Shown in pieces: positions 1 through 11,669 of a stretch of DNA of 64,000 nt. Each line of letters starts with the position of its first letter. Position 1 is the stretch's first letter. The translations under genes were made by a program, and so were the position numbers. The notes below the pieces were generated by a model. The model was given only the letters and a program-made list of their open reading frames with translations, was not told the origin of the DNA and ran no database searches. Origin of the DNA: Vanessa cardui (Eukaryota; Arthropoda; Insecta; Lepidoptera; Nymphalidae); NCBI RefSeq assembly GCF_905220365.1, contig NC_061134.1, positions 6,773,001-6,837,000 on the forward strand, in the 5' to 3' direction.

Positions 1-99
1 ACTAATTATAATCTGTAATAGAGCAACAAAGTCTAAGTCTTCTAGGAATTCCCGAGAGAAAACCTTTAATTTACCTTGAGTGGACACAATTGGAAGAAA

Positions 100-611
100 A
101 CACAAGAGAGGGCGTCGCGCCGGATTAGATTAGCGCAGATAAGATTAGTGGCGTCGCAAGCGCGCCGCAGCAGCCGCCGCGCGCCGTCTGCCATGTGAAC
201 CTGCTAATTGCGACTACCTACAGTCCGAGCACTCGGAATTACCCGCATAGCGGCCAACTGCGACATTTCTATGTGTTCTAGATTGCAATCGCTACGAAAT
301 GTGTACCGCAGGTCTATGAGCGTGCGACGACTGTGAGCGTTACAGTGCAATACCTTGGCCCTCCATGAATATTTACGAAGGCGAGGCGCGAGCTGAGTTT
401 TGCGGGCCGGACTCGGGCGGGGCTGCACCCTAATGCAATGATTCATATTATTCGGTTTGCGGGCGAGTTGAACGTCTTCCATTATTGTCATTCATCGGAG
501 GAAGTGGGCGGCGAGGGGCGGCGCGGGTGCCGGCGGCGGCCCCCGCGCTCTACGCCGGCACTCAGTCGCTCGCCGACACTCTCGCTGCTAGTACGCGAGA
601 GCCGCGATGCA
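100..611 (+). promoter_or_regulatory. CpG-rich proximal promoter of the plus-strand gene
   Basis: This block is clearly richer in G+C and CpG than the AT-rich DNA that follows and sits directly upstream of a TATA/initiator pair. It contains two GC-box (Sp/KLF-type) motifs, GGGCGG at 506-511 and GGGGCGG at 515-521. Near 124-150 there are three GATTAG homeodomain-type motifs with a GATAAG between the second and third. No convincing coding frame is present; open frames on either strand follow from base composition. Upstream exons of another gene cannot be excluded because the window starts here. Confidence 0.6.
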
Positions 612-640
612 TATATAGTCTACGCTTGACGCATTCAGTC
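612..640 (+). promoter_or_regulatory. Core promoter: TATA box and arthropod initiator
   Basis: TATATAG lies at 612-618 and TCAGTC, the arthropod initiator consensus (TCAGTY), at 635-640. The A at 637 is the likely +1. The TATA-to-start distance of about 25 bases is at the short end of normal. A long GC-rich, ATG-free stretch follows and ends at a strong splice donor, as expected for a real first exon. I saw no clear DPE. Confidence 0.6.
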
Positions 641-852
641 CGTGTGTGTGTGCCCTCCCGTGATCTGAGGCCGGAGCCCGATCGAGCCACGTGCAGTGCA
701 CCCGGATCCGCATCCAGTGCTACTTGGCAGCTTATCAGCTGTAGCAGGAGTTGCAGACGGTGCACATTGCGTTGCAAGTGAATTCGACAACTCGTACGCC
801 GCAGCCGACGGCTCAGCTGACCGGCGTGCCTACGAAGGCCTGCGAACGCACG
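637..852 (+). other. Exon 1, non-coding 5' UTR
   Basis: This predicted first exon runs from the initiator A to the donor ACG|GTGAGT, whose intron side matches the consensus GTRAGT at every position. About 216 bases contain no ATG in any frame, which suits a 5' UTR. The sequence is GC-rich and CpG-rich, unlike the intron that follows. A CACGTG E-box lies at 688-693, within the transcribed part. A weaker donor (AA|GTGAAT at about 778) could give a shorter exon. The minus-strand frame across this interval (562-1002) is treated as a shadow. Exon ends are predicted from sequence only, without transcript support. Confidence 0.6.
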
Positions 853-1184
853 GTGAGTGCGATCGATCAGTGCATGCACGCGCCCAAAACCACTTTTCGT
901 GTCTATTTCGAGCTCGCATAATTTTGCCATACGAGAAAATACGACCAATTTTATGGATTGTTTGGTTTTTGAATGGATTCGCTTTGATTTTTCAGTCGTC
1001 AAGTTTTTTCGCGAATCGCTGTATAATAAATATCGCTTACGTGATATGCACTAAGCGCTCGCTGGTCGATGGAAAATCATTGTGTTATGAATCGGAAAAT
1101 GATACGTCGTGTGAATTCGAGCCCCTGAAAGCAAAACATCGCCGTTCGGCTTAAAATATGTGGCAGTGAAGGAGCTACTTAACG

Positions 1185-1320
1185 TCAATTTGCAGTCAGT
1201 CCCCTCCCGTACCACTCTCGGCCGTCAGTCAGTACCAGCTGACTTTCCGTCGGTTGTCGGCTCACACTCTTGCGCAAAATTCATGCCTTCGGCGCTACGG
1301 CCGGCGGCTCTATCTGTTAT
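1185..1320 (+). promoter_or_regulatory. GC-rich island with clustered TCAGT initiator-like motifs
   Basis: Just inside the intron lies a GC-rich patch with TCAGT at 1196-1200 and TCAGTCAGT at 1225-1233, plus a possible acceptor (aatttgcag) ending at 1195. No TATA box is properly spaced: a TTAAAATA at about 1151 is too far upstream. It could be an alternative start cluster or intronic enhancer DNA attached to the main promoter. There is no good donor downstream. Confidence 0.25.
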
Positions 1321-2539
1321 TAACATAGTTTATGTTATGATACACAAGATATTGTTTCGAATTAGCAAAATTTAAAAAACATGATATAATATTATAATCA
1401 CTGCAGAATCTCAATAAATGAGTAATCAACATTCGATAATGTAGCAAAGACATACCAAAAAAAATATTTTTTTCATGTTTTACATCAGTGTCGATCAGTT
1501 TCTTGTTATCTCTTATCAATATGCTCTTGCGAAGGTCGCACTGATAACATACAATGGTAGCCACGAGTCAACGAAAGCTTTCTAAAATTGCAAAAATGTT
1601 TATGACATTATCTAGACATATAAATAAATCATAAAATAAACTATAATATATATTAAAGATCCATATTGCATTTAGTAGAACAAACATGTCATAATAACGG
1701 TCAACAAAATAATGATTTTGTACCTTCATAATTGGTCGTAAATTATTCCTTGGCGGAAGTAGCCTCTTACTCTGTTCCGGTACAATCGCGTGATCAACTC
1801 ATAAATACATGCGATATAAGAAGCGTTTCGGTATAAAAAGTTTTAACATTAGTGTTATAAATATTTTTAATATATAACTATCTGTCACGAAAATTGCAAT
1901 CGTTTTTAATATGATTCTTAGAAAACCATGATAAATTAAATATAAAATATTATATATAAAATTAGCTATTATATGAAATCAAATATAATCAAGAGAATAT
2001 TTTAAATTCTCTAATGTATACGTAATGGTATTATCTTATTTTTACTAAAAGATAAACTTTTATCATTAGTGATATATTCTAATTCTAATTGGGTAGTAAG
2101 TGCGTCACGCAAACAATAAAATGACAAAGGTCAAAAGTCAATTTTTACCAAATATACTGATATAATAACTAATAACTGTTTGCAATAACAATCTGTATGT
2201 TATAATAATTATGTTTCAGAATACTTATCTTATCAAAACAGTGAAGTTACAATCACAGGTTACAAAAATAGTTTTGCCAAGCACTTGTTTGTAACTAAAA
2301 CAGTTTGTTTTTAAATTTATGCTATTGAAAATATTGCAATGATCCTAGTTCAGTAATATAAAATTATATTAAGAATTATTTACACAAAAAAAGACTAAAT
2401 CTTTCCTTGTCGTTGAATTGTACATCCCGAAATAAGTAGCTAATGGGTCAAGCCATTGTTGGAAGTTATTCAGCGGCGAAGAATGCGTCCGGCGCATTAG
2501 AGCAAATAGACTACCATATCTTGGATACAAAAGAGTATT

Positions 2540-2710
2540 GACACTAGGAGATAAGCATATCTCAGTGTACACTGTACACTAATGTCGTAGGTATCGGGCC
2601 GGCGTACACTCATTGTTCCGTTATCGTATACGGTTAGCGCATTTATGGGTCCGATAAGCAAATAAATGCGCTCTCGCCGACCATGTCTCGCCGTCAGACA
2701 GCATTTGCTA
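2540..2710. promoter_or_regulatory. Moderately GC-rich patch with a 17-nt palindrome
   Basis: This patch interrupts AT-rich intron. It contains AGTGTACA-C-TGTACACT at 2564-2580, a palindrome around a single central base. A possible cis-regulatory element; nothing coding is seen. Confidence 0.2.
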
Positions 2711-3038
2711 TTTACATTTTTATTTATGTATACCATATGCATTAGCGGAAACATGCGATTTTTCGTTAATAGACTTGATTATTTTTGCGAAACGGTACAT
2801 TCATGTCAGCTATTTGGTATTTTAAACGCGTGTGAAATAAATGACCGTTACAGGCGTTAGTTGCGAATTTATCGCACGAGTGACATTGTGAATACGAAAT
2901 AAGATATATTTTTTGAGTTTTTTTTAAAGAAACCATAAAGCTAAAAGTACATTGAAGTAACATTGAATTGTGACGTACATTTTTTTGCGACTTATTCCAG
3001 ATAGCACGTTTTCACTTGGCAGTGTATTTCTTTGTGTC

Positions 3039-3293
3039 TATAAATATTTGACAGCACATTTACACCGTCTGTGAAGCAGCATTGTCAAAGTGCATGCGAT
3101 TTTATCCGTCGTTCGGCGGTCAGTTCGTTCACTCAGGCGGCCAGTCTATATTTAGTGGGCGTCGGAGCCGCGGCCCGGCGGAATGCAGGCGCGCGCCCGA
3201 TCGCTGACCTACCACAACTTTGCTGTGATACAGTTTCGGCGCACGCACAGCCTTCAATACAGGACCAACCTGCTCCAAATTATCTTTGCGTAC
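3039..3293 (+). promoter_or_regulatory. Candidate alternative promoter and first exon
   Basis: A GC-rich block of about 250 bases carries promoter-like signals. TATAAATA lies at 3039-3046 and TCAGTTC (initiator type) at 3120-3126, but they are too far apart to be one core promoter. The DNA between 3120 and 3300 is CpG-rich. A possible donor TAC|GTGAAT occurs at 3294. A short frame starting at 3183 is open to this donor and ends in phase 0, which matches the phase-0 reading frame of the exon at 62290. It may be a second promoter giving a different N-terminus. Supported by sequence pattern only. Confidence 0.3.
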
Positions 3294-3329
3294 GTGAATG
3301 CCAATGATCTGACGTTTCTTTCCGTGTAA
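3183..3329 (+). CDS. Candidate 48-codon small ORF in the 3.1-kb GC island
   Basis: An ATG at 3183 opens a 48-codon frame ending at TAA 3327-3329. Its product begins MQARARSLTYHNF and is basic and mixed in composition, with no recognisable domain, signal peptide or membrane segment. Many codons end in G or C (CTG, ACC, TAC, CAC, AAC, GTG, CTC, ATC), unusual inside this AT-rich intron, though GC-rich DNA alone could give this. The start context has G at -3 and C at +4, so it is moderate. It could be a free small ORF, the start of an alternative first exon if the donor at 3294 is used (37 codons retained), or chance. Confidence 0.22.
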   Translation: MQARARSLTYHNFAVIQFRRTHSLQYRTNLLQIIFAYVNANDLTFLSV

Positions 3330-5550
3330 TCGACGGAACCACTTTATTACACGGCTTTAAGTGCAAAATGCGGCATGTGAATGAAAACAAAATCAGCTGA
3401 CTTAAGTTTAAAATATTACACTTAAAAATATATTTGAGAATACATGCTCATTTTAAATAAAGTCGAATACTTGCCTTTACCTTCCTGGCATTCAGTAACA
3501 CTAGTTATAATTAAATTTCTAAGACATTTTTGCCCAAAAAAATGTAAACAAAACAAAGTTAACTATTTGATAGATATCTCCCAAGCCGATTGATTTTCAT
3601 ATATGATTATCATTTTAATAATTTTATCATCTCAGCAGATTTTAAAATCAAATTATCCAATATTTATTCGAAATTAGTTGAAATACAGTTCATTACTTAC
3701 TACCTACATATATCTAAACGAGTTAAATAGTTTCTAAAAGTCAAATGACGTGTATTTGTAATCATGATTACAAATAAAATTAGTTAAATATGTATTTAAT
3801 GTATGTAGATTATAACGAGGAAAATATTTGTAATTAAAATAACATGTTTTGGTTCAGAAGCGAACGGGTAAATAAATGTGCCATATATGATGATCATGAA
3901 GGATTATTGTCTTCTTAAATTTTATAAACATGGTAATTGATATATTGTGACATATATTAACTTCTTCCCGCAAATCCATGTTAAATTTTAAGGCTGTATC
4001 TGTGAGGTATTTTAGTACAACCGGTTCAGTTTCGTTCAGTTGCTGAGATAAGATAGCAAACAATAGGAAAAGGATGGTTTTGCTTCACGACTCCACTCGC
4101 AGAAAACTTTCTTGTATGCTAAATGTGAGACAAACTTTTTTTAAATACAAAAAAATGTGACCGTATTTAGTTATCAATAACAATGATTGAATTAAAATGT
4201 ATTGCAAAAATTATCAAACTTTTGACAAGTTAAAGTGATGAAAAAAAATATTTCCTCTGAAGTTTTTTATACTAAAAGGATTAGATAATAATGTATACAT
4301 TATTAAGAGATTTGATTTAAAAGTATGAAGAAGATATCCATTTTTGAATGTTAATAGGAGAATGTATAGAACAGCATATGTATATGTATTATAGTGTACT
4401 AAAAATTTGTGGAAATAGCAAAAAACCTCCGACTAATCCTGTCAAATTATAACAGACAGCGCACTCGATCTGTAAAATAGAAGATCTGTAGAGTAACGTT
4501 AAGATTATGGCACAGATATATCAATATAAAATCAAATCGTCACATTCACTATATTAAAAAAATAAGTTTATCAAAGTTACTGTTTAAACACATCTCTTTC
4601 AACTCGTAAAATAAATTGCTTGTTGTAAAAGAGAGTCATAAATGGACCCGTGAAAAGACATTGAAGGGTTGTTAGTCATATATATCTAATAAATTATATT
4701 TTTATAAATATACTTTGTTATTAATATTATGTAGATGTTCATCATTGATAAACCTTGAAACTTTAATAATACTTTCACCACAAGAGAGCTACCTTATCCA
4801 GAAGTAATAGACTATATTTTATTTCAACAATAATAAGATTCTTAGAGATACAAACGAAATTCCAAGCCTCAGTTACAGTAATACAATTTATCAAATAAAG
4901 TATATCTGAATATGAAAATTTTCTTCTCACGACATTCGTAGTCGCGTCGTAGTCGTTTCTATCATGAAACGTAAATACCTATGACAGCACTCTGATATTG
5001 TGATATGTGTTCGCCATTACTAATACGTTATGGCGTCGCCATCAATAACTAGCGTTATTACCTTAAGCGTTTTACTATTCCCTTTGAATTATTATTTTCT
5101 TCTTTGCCACTTTATTCTATTAAGTCAGTTAGTCATACTCAAAAGCTACGATATTTATTTGTCGTCTGGATTATATTCTGAATAATCTTATTTTAAACTT
5201 ATAATTTGTCTAAATTTTGCTATTCTTTTTGAAGCGATATATAAAAGAGAGATGATTATGTTTTTAGTCATGCTGTTCAGTTTTCTACACAGATTAGTTT
5301 CGTTTAGTTGTTTTCACAAAAACAAAAGCTTTTGTGAAATTTGCTGTTAAAAGCGTCGCAGCCATTCGATTCCCTTTTTGAAGTCCATTTGAATCCCATC
5401 CCTATAATAAAACCTAGTATCTGTGACTGAAACGAGGTGCGTTGGTCGCGATGGCGCCGGCTCGGTCAGACATTGCTATTAGATCTCAGATTGATCGATG
5501 CTTCGTCGCCTGCCGTATCGAATAGTCGTCTTATTTTTATCGCCACTAAC
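3330..5550. other. AT-rich intron, nothing recognised
   Basis: Low-complexity AT-rich sequence with short frames only. I see no repeat family, hairpin or GC island that stands out. Confidence 0.5.
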
Positions 5551-5554
5551 CGCG

Positions 5555-5700
5555 TATAGTGACGTAACTGCCACGTTTTATGTACTAAGGTTTTTATATA
5601 TAAGGCTTCCCGTCTGCCAGGCATAATTAAAGCCGTGTCCGTGCCTTATTTGATATGGACGCCCGGCAACCCTGGCCTACATGCTGAAGAGTCTGTTTAT
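5555..5700 (+). promoter_or_regulatory. Promoter-like patch with CRE and TATA motifs
   Basis: TGACGTAA (a CRE-like motif) at 5560-5567 is followed by a TATATATAAGG block at about 5595-5605 and then a more GC-rich stretch to about 5690. TATA-like strings are common in AT-rich DNA and I see no initiator or donor, so this is only a weak regulatory candidate. Confidence 0.15.
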
Positions 5701-6734
5701 GAAGGATTCACGATCGACTGACGTCCGAAAAATTAATGATTAAATTTCACTGGCAGATTCTATCGGCCTTCAAATATTATAATCATGTAACAAGGGAATA
5801 AGGTAATAAGTTCTTCGATACATATATCATGCTCGCTCACATGTGAGGAAACATGTGACGTCACAATTTAAATACGTAACTCTTTATTGGCCCCTTATCG
5901 GAGTTATTTGTTGCAATTCGCGATAAAATAAGAAGTGCTCCGTGAGCCGGACTGATAAGACTTTTGTATTGGTTACTAAGGTGTTTTACATTATGTTTTA
6001 CGTGCTGCGAGGCACATCCGTGATAGCAATAATCCAAAGTTTTCCAAGTTTTTCAACAACTGTCAGTATATGCGAATCTTTTTGTTTTTGACTTTAATTA
6101 ATAAAGTGGTACAACATTTTAGTCATAGTAATAAAAGTGTTTTCTTTTTAAAAAATATCAAATAGGCTTTTGCAAGTACTCTTAAATGGTCATTTTACAA
6201 AACCGATTCTTAATATTGGAATCTACATCCAAGAACTGGCAAGAAACTCTCTAGTTACTCATTTCCAACATTTGAAATACAATGTAATGTTAGTTAAACA
6301 CAATTATATATAATAGCTTTATGTCTAATATTCAATTAGTTTGTCATTTATATGTCTTGTGAGTAAGAAATCTTTTAGAGAAACTATTAAATATTTATGA
6401 CTCATCAAAACAAATTAATGACCGGCGATAGCGCAACGTTATCAACATGTTTCAATTTACCTTGTATGAGGACCTTCAGATAAGAATGAAGTCATGAATA
6501 ACCTTTACGATTTTTAAAAGAAAATAGAAAGTAACTCTTATCGGCGATGACGGCACGAACTTTAAATCTTCAGCAGATTTAATATTTCGCTTTACGACAT
6601 GATAAAATTAAATCGCTTTTTATAATCTTCTTGAAATGTATTTATATGTCATTGATTTTTTTGTAAGTGTGGAATAAGTAAGCAATTTTACTCGTAATAT
6701 AAACAATGTCCTACTTTTTTTTCTCGCTAGAAAA

Positions 6735-6912
6735 ACGCATTACGCGCTTTCCCCCGCGTGATGGAAAGTGGAGGATTGTGTGGGACTCCCCGGAGCCCTG
6801 GACGCCGAGTGCGCCCAAGTACACCGGGTTTATCCACTAAAAAACCAGCGGTACCCTCTCCGTCTTTCGATGGACGCCACGGGATCGTTTACGCATGCTA
6901 CCGTGACGCAAA
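6735..6912. repeat. GC-rich dispersed-repeat fragment
   Basis: A sharply bounded GC-rich block sits in AT-rich intron, with cccccgcgtgatggaa near 6750 and a 'ccctggacgcc' core near 6797. From memory this resembles a repeat found at many places in lepidopteran genomes; I cannot confirm the family. The 70-codon frame here (6768-6980) opens at GTG rather than ATG and runs on into AT-rich flank, so I do not treat it as a gene. Neither target-site duplication nor terminal repeat was seen. Confidence 0.4.
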
Positions 6913-6914
6913 AT

Positions 6915-9900
6915 AATCGTGTTTTTAACGAGATGGTTATTAAAAATGAAATTACATATCTTACTGTAGTTGTTGCGTGAAATGTACAATAGGTGGCGCG
7001 CAAGTCGTATTGGACAATTACATTTTCTACAATAAAACCGTAACTATGGGATTACCAATAAGAATTACTAACCGAAACTTAGATGCTTACATTTTGAATT
7101 AAGTGATTGTGAAATGCTCTATATATAAATGCTATTATTAATAAACAACATTATTAAAATACAACAATGAAATACTTCAACAATTTCGGTAACTTAAATA
7201 GTCGCATAGGAGATTTTAGTGAGTGCGCAATCTTAGGAGCAGACTCTATTATCTTAGTAACAAAATCCGAAAGATCGGACACGACCATAACTTAACAACA
7301 ATTGTTGCAACAAGATAAATAAACCTGCGTAGACCATTATTAGTTGGAATTGTTGAATCTCTTTCCTTCGTTCCATTTTATTTAGACTTTTGCTTTTGAT
7401 GTTGATTCGCATTGCGAGTGACTTTATAGGTGAAGCGCGGTCGTGTGCACGCCACTTTACGACCAGTAAAATGCACTTTAATGTTCTTAGCGGGAATCGG
7501 GTGCTCTCGGTTCCTTTGCATTCAAATCTAGTACAATAGCACTAAACAGTTATATAACTCTGTAATGTAGACGTACATTATGTAGTAACTGTATTTAAAT
7601 GTATAGCGCCTTTAGAAAAAATTTAAATGTTGAATATCTTACTTTTCAAGCGCATTTTCTTCGCCGCATAATTTTTTTTTTTTTTTTCGCAAGGAATAGC
7701 GAGATAGATTTTTATCAGAAGTAGTTTTATTTCTTCCTTTAATAAAAGCTTTGAATCTTTATCAAGAACCTCAAAGAGATATTTAACATTTATAATAGAA
7801 GTTTCTTTAAGTTTTCCGCGGAACATTTGTTATTTTCATAAGAATATAATATTCACTTTTTCAGCTAACAAATTGAGGCAAACGTCAAGAAGATATAAAT
7901 ACGGGTGTTTCCTTTAATTCATTTTATAATTCGCTTTTGATGAGATTATCATTTGACTACATGTATAACAAAATAAGCATAACATCCACACAAGTTTGAA
8001 ATAGAAAATAATTCGATGAAAGTTTTCTAATTTGTTCATTATTAAATATTAAATTTAAGATCTAAATATATCATTATATTTTTCCGAATAAAAAACTTAA
8101 ATTTGTAAGCTCATTAAAATTAAAATACTCCGGCCGAAATGTAAAGATAACTTATTTATTACTTAATAATACCATAAGGAAAGAAAAAAAGGCCTTCTAA
8201 TTTCGGCTGTTATTTTTCATATGCTTTGTGTTTATAATTCATGTCGTTTCTTGGATGACATATGTATGTATTTCATATTTAAATACTATACGGTTTTTAC
8301 GTTAAAACGGAAATGTCAGCATTGCAACATTTACTGTAAACTTTTTGCAGTTGACTTTTTAAGTATAATGCTCTATATTGTTTATATATATACGATTTAT
8401 GAATTAATACCTCTCCTTTATATATCTGCGGTATATTATATCAAAATCACTAAGTACCTACGTCATAAGATAAAGGTTTAAAAATAGTATTTATTACTAA
8501 ACATAATATCGTGCTACACAAGTGGCTAGAATGGACTAGTATTGTATGATCACTGTAGTCATACTATTAAATTTTACAGTATATGATTTGTTTAATATTC
8601 AGGAAATAAAGGTTACTTTATTATAGGGGTATATGCCTCTCTTACTTACGGTATATCGTAAAATTAATTATTTGCACATTTCCATCGCTAAAGCTCGTTG
8701 ACACCAAATCGGTAAGCAGATATTGTAGATAAATATTATCATATTTACTCAAATCTTATACGTACGTGCTTAATCATACAATTTCATTCGGGTACCCGGA
8801 TGAAGCGGGGTGTTTGGTAATCGTTTATAGATAGATACATACATACAGATTATTATAGTACTAAATTGCTGATTAAACAAATGAAATGAAAATGTTTATG
8901 AAGTTTTTGTTTTAAACACTTTACAATACAAACTGTAATAGTAAGCGAATCATGTTTTAGATCTATCAATAATATAATTACCATCAAAATAATATTCATA
9001 AACTCTAATTTTTGAGTCGACATGTAATGTTAACAACATATATACAGAGTTGGTGTTTAACAAATTTTAATACATAATAACAATTATGTTAAAAATAAAA
9101 CATAAATTTACAGCAACAACAATTGTAACAACGTCAGTCAGTTGTCGAACTTTCCCAAAAGGTGTTGCCTATCTGTGAGAATAGATAAATTAGAATTCTA
9201 TCAGCAGATCCTAAAAATATTATCATATAATTTATATTGAGATTGACACCGCTTAACGTTAACTTCACTGACAGAGTCAAAGCATAACGATAATGTTGCC
9301 AGATAATGAAAAAAAAAAGTGATAGAAAGTAACAAATGTATCATTACACTTTCGACAAGTTATTAGTAATAATATTATGTAATAACTGCTTATTATCTAT
9401 AGAGCGTAGGCACTCGTCACGCAGCGCGTGTATGAGCTGATAACGACCTCCGTTCGGTGTCACTGTTTTGTTAGCGGACTTCAGCCTTTTCCACACAAAG
9501 TATTCTTTTCAAATTAACCATTAAAGTTACCATAATTCCGTTCACTTTCCAGAATTTTATATTCTACACTAAAATGTAACCCGTGACTCAGAACACGCAC
9601 AAAAAGGTCTGTTGCAAGCTTGATGGCCTTCCACTTATAGTGGTTTTATTTATTTTTATTTTTGTATAATTTGCCACCATGTGCCATTTTAGATTCACAA
9701 ATACCCACTTTTTTTAAAAATAAATACAAAACAATTTCCTAATATGAAATAAATTGCCAGAAGCAAATATTTTTTTTGTATATAATATTAGAATACAATC
9801 CCTTATTTTCTGCCACAATCGGATTGTACAGCTAGTATTAAACAAACTGAACATTTTGTATCCAGAGTGGAGGCCTCGTTACAGAAACATTTGTTCACAA

Positions 9901-11338
9901 TATGCACGAGCCATGGTACGAGTCAACAATAAAACAAATGATAAACGTGACTTTAGCAAGTTTACTGGCAACATTATCGGATTAACGAACCATCGTTGAA
10001 TGACTTTTGTTTAAACTGCAAATATAATTAAATATTTATATCCCTTGAACACCTATTTTTTCCTCGTGTATATTATCTGTACTTGCAAAATATTTGCGGT
10101 CATGTGATATAACGATCGTTTCATAAAATTTGCAGTTAAATTAATATTATGATTACAGATAATGAAACTTTATTTAAGGATATTTAAATGAAGACAATTG
10201 GAGAAATTTTATCGTTAAGTCCTTAAACGTAGAGAAGATATTCGTGTAAAGATATTTTAAATATAAATATTATAATGTAATATAACATGACACATCATGT
10301 TAATAGATAAAAACAGCACAGATAATGTTTATTGATCAATCCATTACAGCTGTAGATAAGAACAAATATATTTGAAATATGCTTGTTCTTATGTTGCTAA
10401 TGGTCTTCAACCAAGGTCACGTGTTTACTTTCAATGCTTAGACGAAACAAATTAATATAATGTATTCAAATCAATTATTGCAAAATATTCAAAAAGATAA
10501 TAAGCGATACACACATAATTCATACTTTAACTAAACATTTCTTAAAATTATTTACGAACAGTTTGTATTTACCTTTAACACTTTCAGCACTGTTATTATA
10601 ATATTTAAATAAGATGTTATTATATTAATGATATCAACGAGATAGCATGACTTCTTATCAGCGTTAGGTAATAAATCAAATCATCATAACATACGTGTCA
10701 TATGACATCCTTAACAATATGATATTAAGAATTTGGAGAATGTTTATATAACAAATACTGAACTTACAATACAATATCAATAGAAAATTTAAAGATAACA
10801 ATCTCTTTTGAAATAACCTTTATAATATAAAGGATAATATTATTTTTAAATAGCGCATATTTATTTAGATAACACAACGCTTTAATAGATATACAATAGA
10901 AATAATTCAATTCTTACTCATAATTAAACGTTAGATTTCGGAGTTAGGAAATTCATTTTCAGTAAAGACACTCGCATCGTAGCCAATTTCAAAAGGCTTT
11001 GGGAGTCTTTTGAAGCAGCGTGCACGAGGAGAGGAGGCGGGGAGTTAATGGTCCAATCCGCGTCGCCGATAATTGAGTCCATTAGACATCGCCTGCAGGT
11101 GAATCTAGTGTCAACTTATTTACCATCGCGTTCGTCGTTAAAATTACACTTTTATACTTATTTATATAAAGCACACGCTTCCTAAAATCGAAATATTATT
11201 TTACTTAGTGTAACATGACTGAACGACGACGTTTTGTGTTTCATTTCACAAATCTTGTTACTTTTATAATATTATTTCTTTGCCATAATGACGTCATGCC
11301 TATAATATTTTCGATATTTTAGCTTCGCGAGAAGCCTT
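6915..11338. other. AT-rich intron with scattered motifs
   Basis: No gene or repeat family recognised. A CAAGGTCA nuclear-receptor half-site at 10412-10419 overlaps a CACGTG E-box at 10418-10423. A complete CRE palindrome ATGACGTCAT lies at 11288-11297. A moderately GC-rich patch around 10980-11100 has no coding sign. Confidence 0.45.
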
Positions 11339-11350
11339 CATGTAAGTCTA
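11339..11350. repeat. Left target-site duplication of the SINE
   Basis: The 12-mer 'catgtaagtcta' is repeated exactly at 11655-11666 on the other side of the element. Confidence 0.9.
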
Positions 11351-11654
11351 CAACAACAACAACAGCCTGTAAATTCCCACTGCTGGGCTAAAGGCCTCCT
11401 CTCCCTTTGAGGAGAAGGTCTTGGAACATATTCCACCACGCTGTTCCAATGCGGGTTGGTGGAATACACATGTGGCAGAATTTCTATGAAATTTGTCACA
11501 TGCAGGTTTCCTCACGATGTTTTCCTTCACCGCTAAGCACGAGATGAATTATAAAGACAAATTAAGCACATGAATCATCGGTGCTTGCCTGGGTTTGAGC
11601 CCGCAGTCATCGGTTAAGATGCACGCGTTCTAACCACTGGGCCATATCATCCTC
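11351..11654 (-). mobile_element. tRNA-derived SINE with 12-bp target-site duplications
   Basis: Read on the minus strand, this non-autonomous retroelement starts with a tRNA-like pol III promoter: A box TGGCCCAGTGG (complement of 11634-11644) and B box GGCTCAAACCC (complement of 11591-11601), 32 bases apart. A unique body follows, then a 3' tail of GTT repeats (CAA repeats on the plus strand from 11351). It is flanked by perfect direct repeats 'catgtaagtcta' at 11339-11350 and 11655-11666, the target-site duplication of LINE-mediated insertion. The body resembles a SINE family abundant in butterflies (Metulj-like by memory; exact name unverified). The intact duplications suggest a fairly young insertion. 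The minus-strand frame inside it (11348-11530) is not a gene. Confidence 0.93.
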
Positions 11655-11666
11655 CATGTAAGTCTA
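11655..11666. repeat. Right target-site duplication of the SINE
   Basis: Exact copy of the 12-mer at 11339-11350, directly after the tRNA-like head. Confidence 0.9.
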
Positions 11667-11669
11667 AAC

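Noticed and set aside
204..491. 95-codon minus-strand frame upstream of the TATA box
   Set aside because: No domain, no splice or promoter context on the minus strand, and it falls in the CpG-rich promoter.
562..1002. 146-codon minus-strand frame across exon 1
   Set aside because: It lies antisense to the GC-rich promoter/exon and spans the donor site; Arg/Leu-rich product without a domain. Compositional shadow.
696..1154. 152-codon plus-strand frame across the exon 1 donor
   Set aside because: It does not start with ATG (exon 1 has none), and half of it is in the intron. Composition changes sharply at the donor.
5595..5605. Strong-looking TATA box as a promoter
   Set aside because: TATA strings are expected in AT-rich intron; no initiator, donor or CpG block follows. 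Kept only as a weak regulatory candidate.
6768..6980. 70-codon frame in the GC-rich block at 6.8 kb
   Set aside because: Starts at GTG and the block looks like a dispersed repeat; the frame runs into AT-rich flank.
11348..11530. 60-codon minus-strand frame
   Set aside because: Lies within the SINE; SINEs do not encode proteins.
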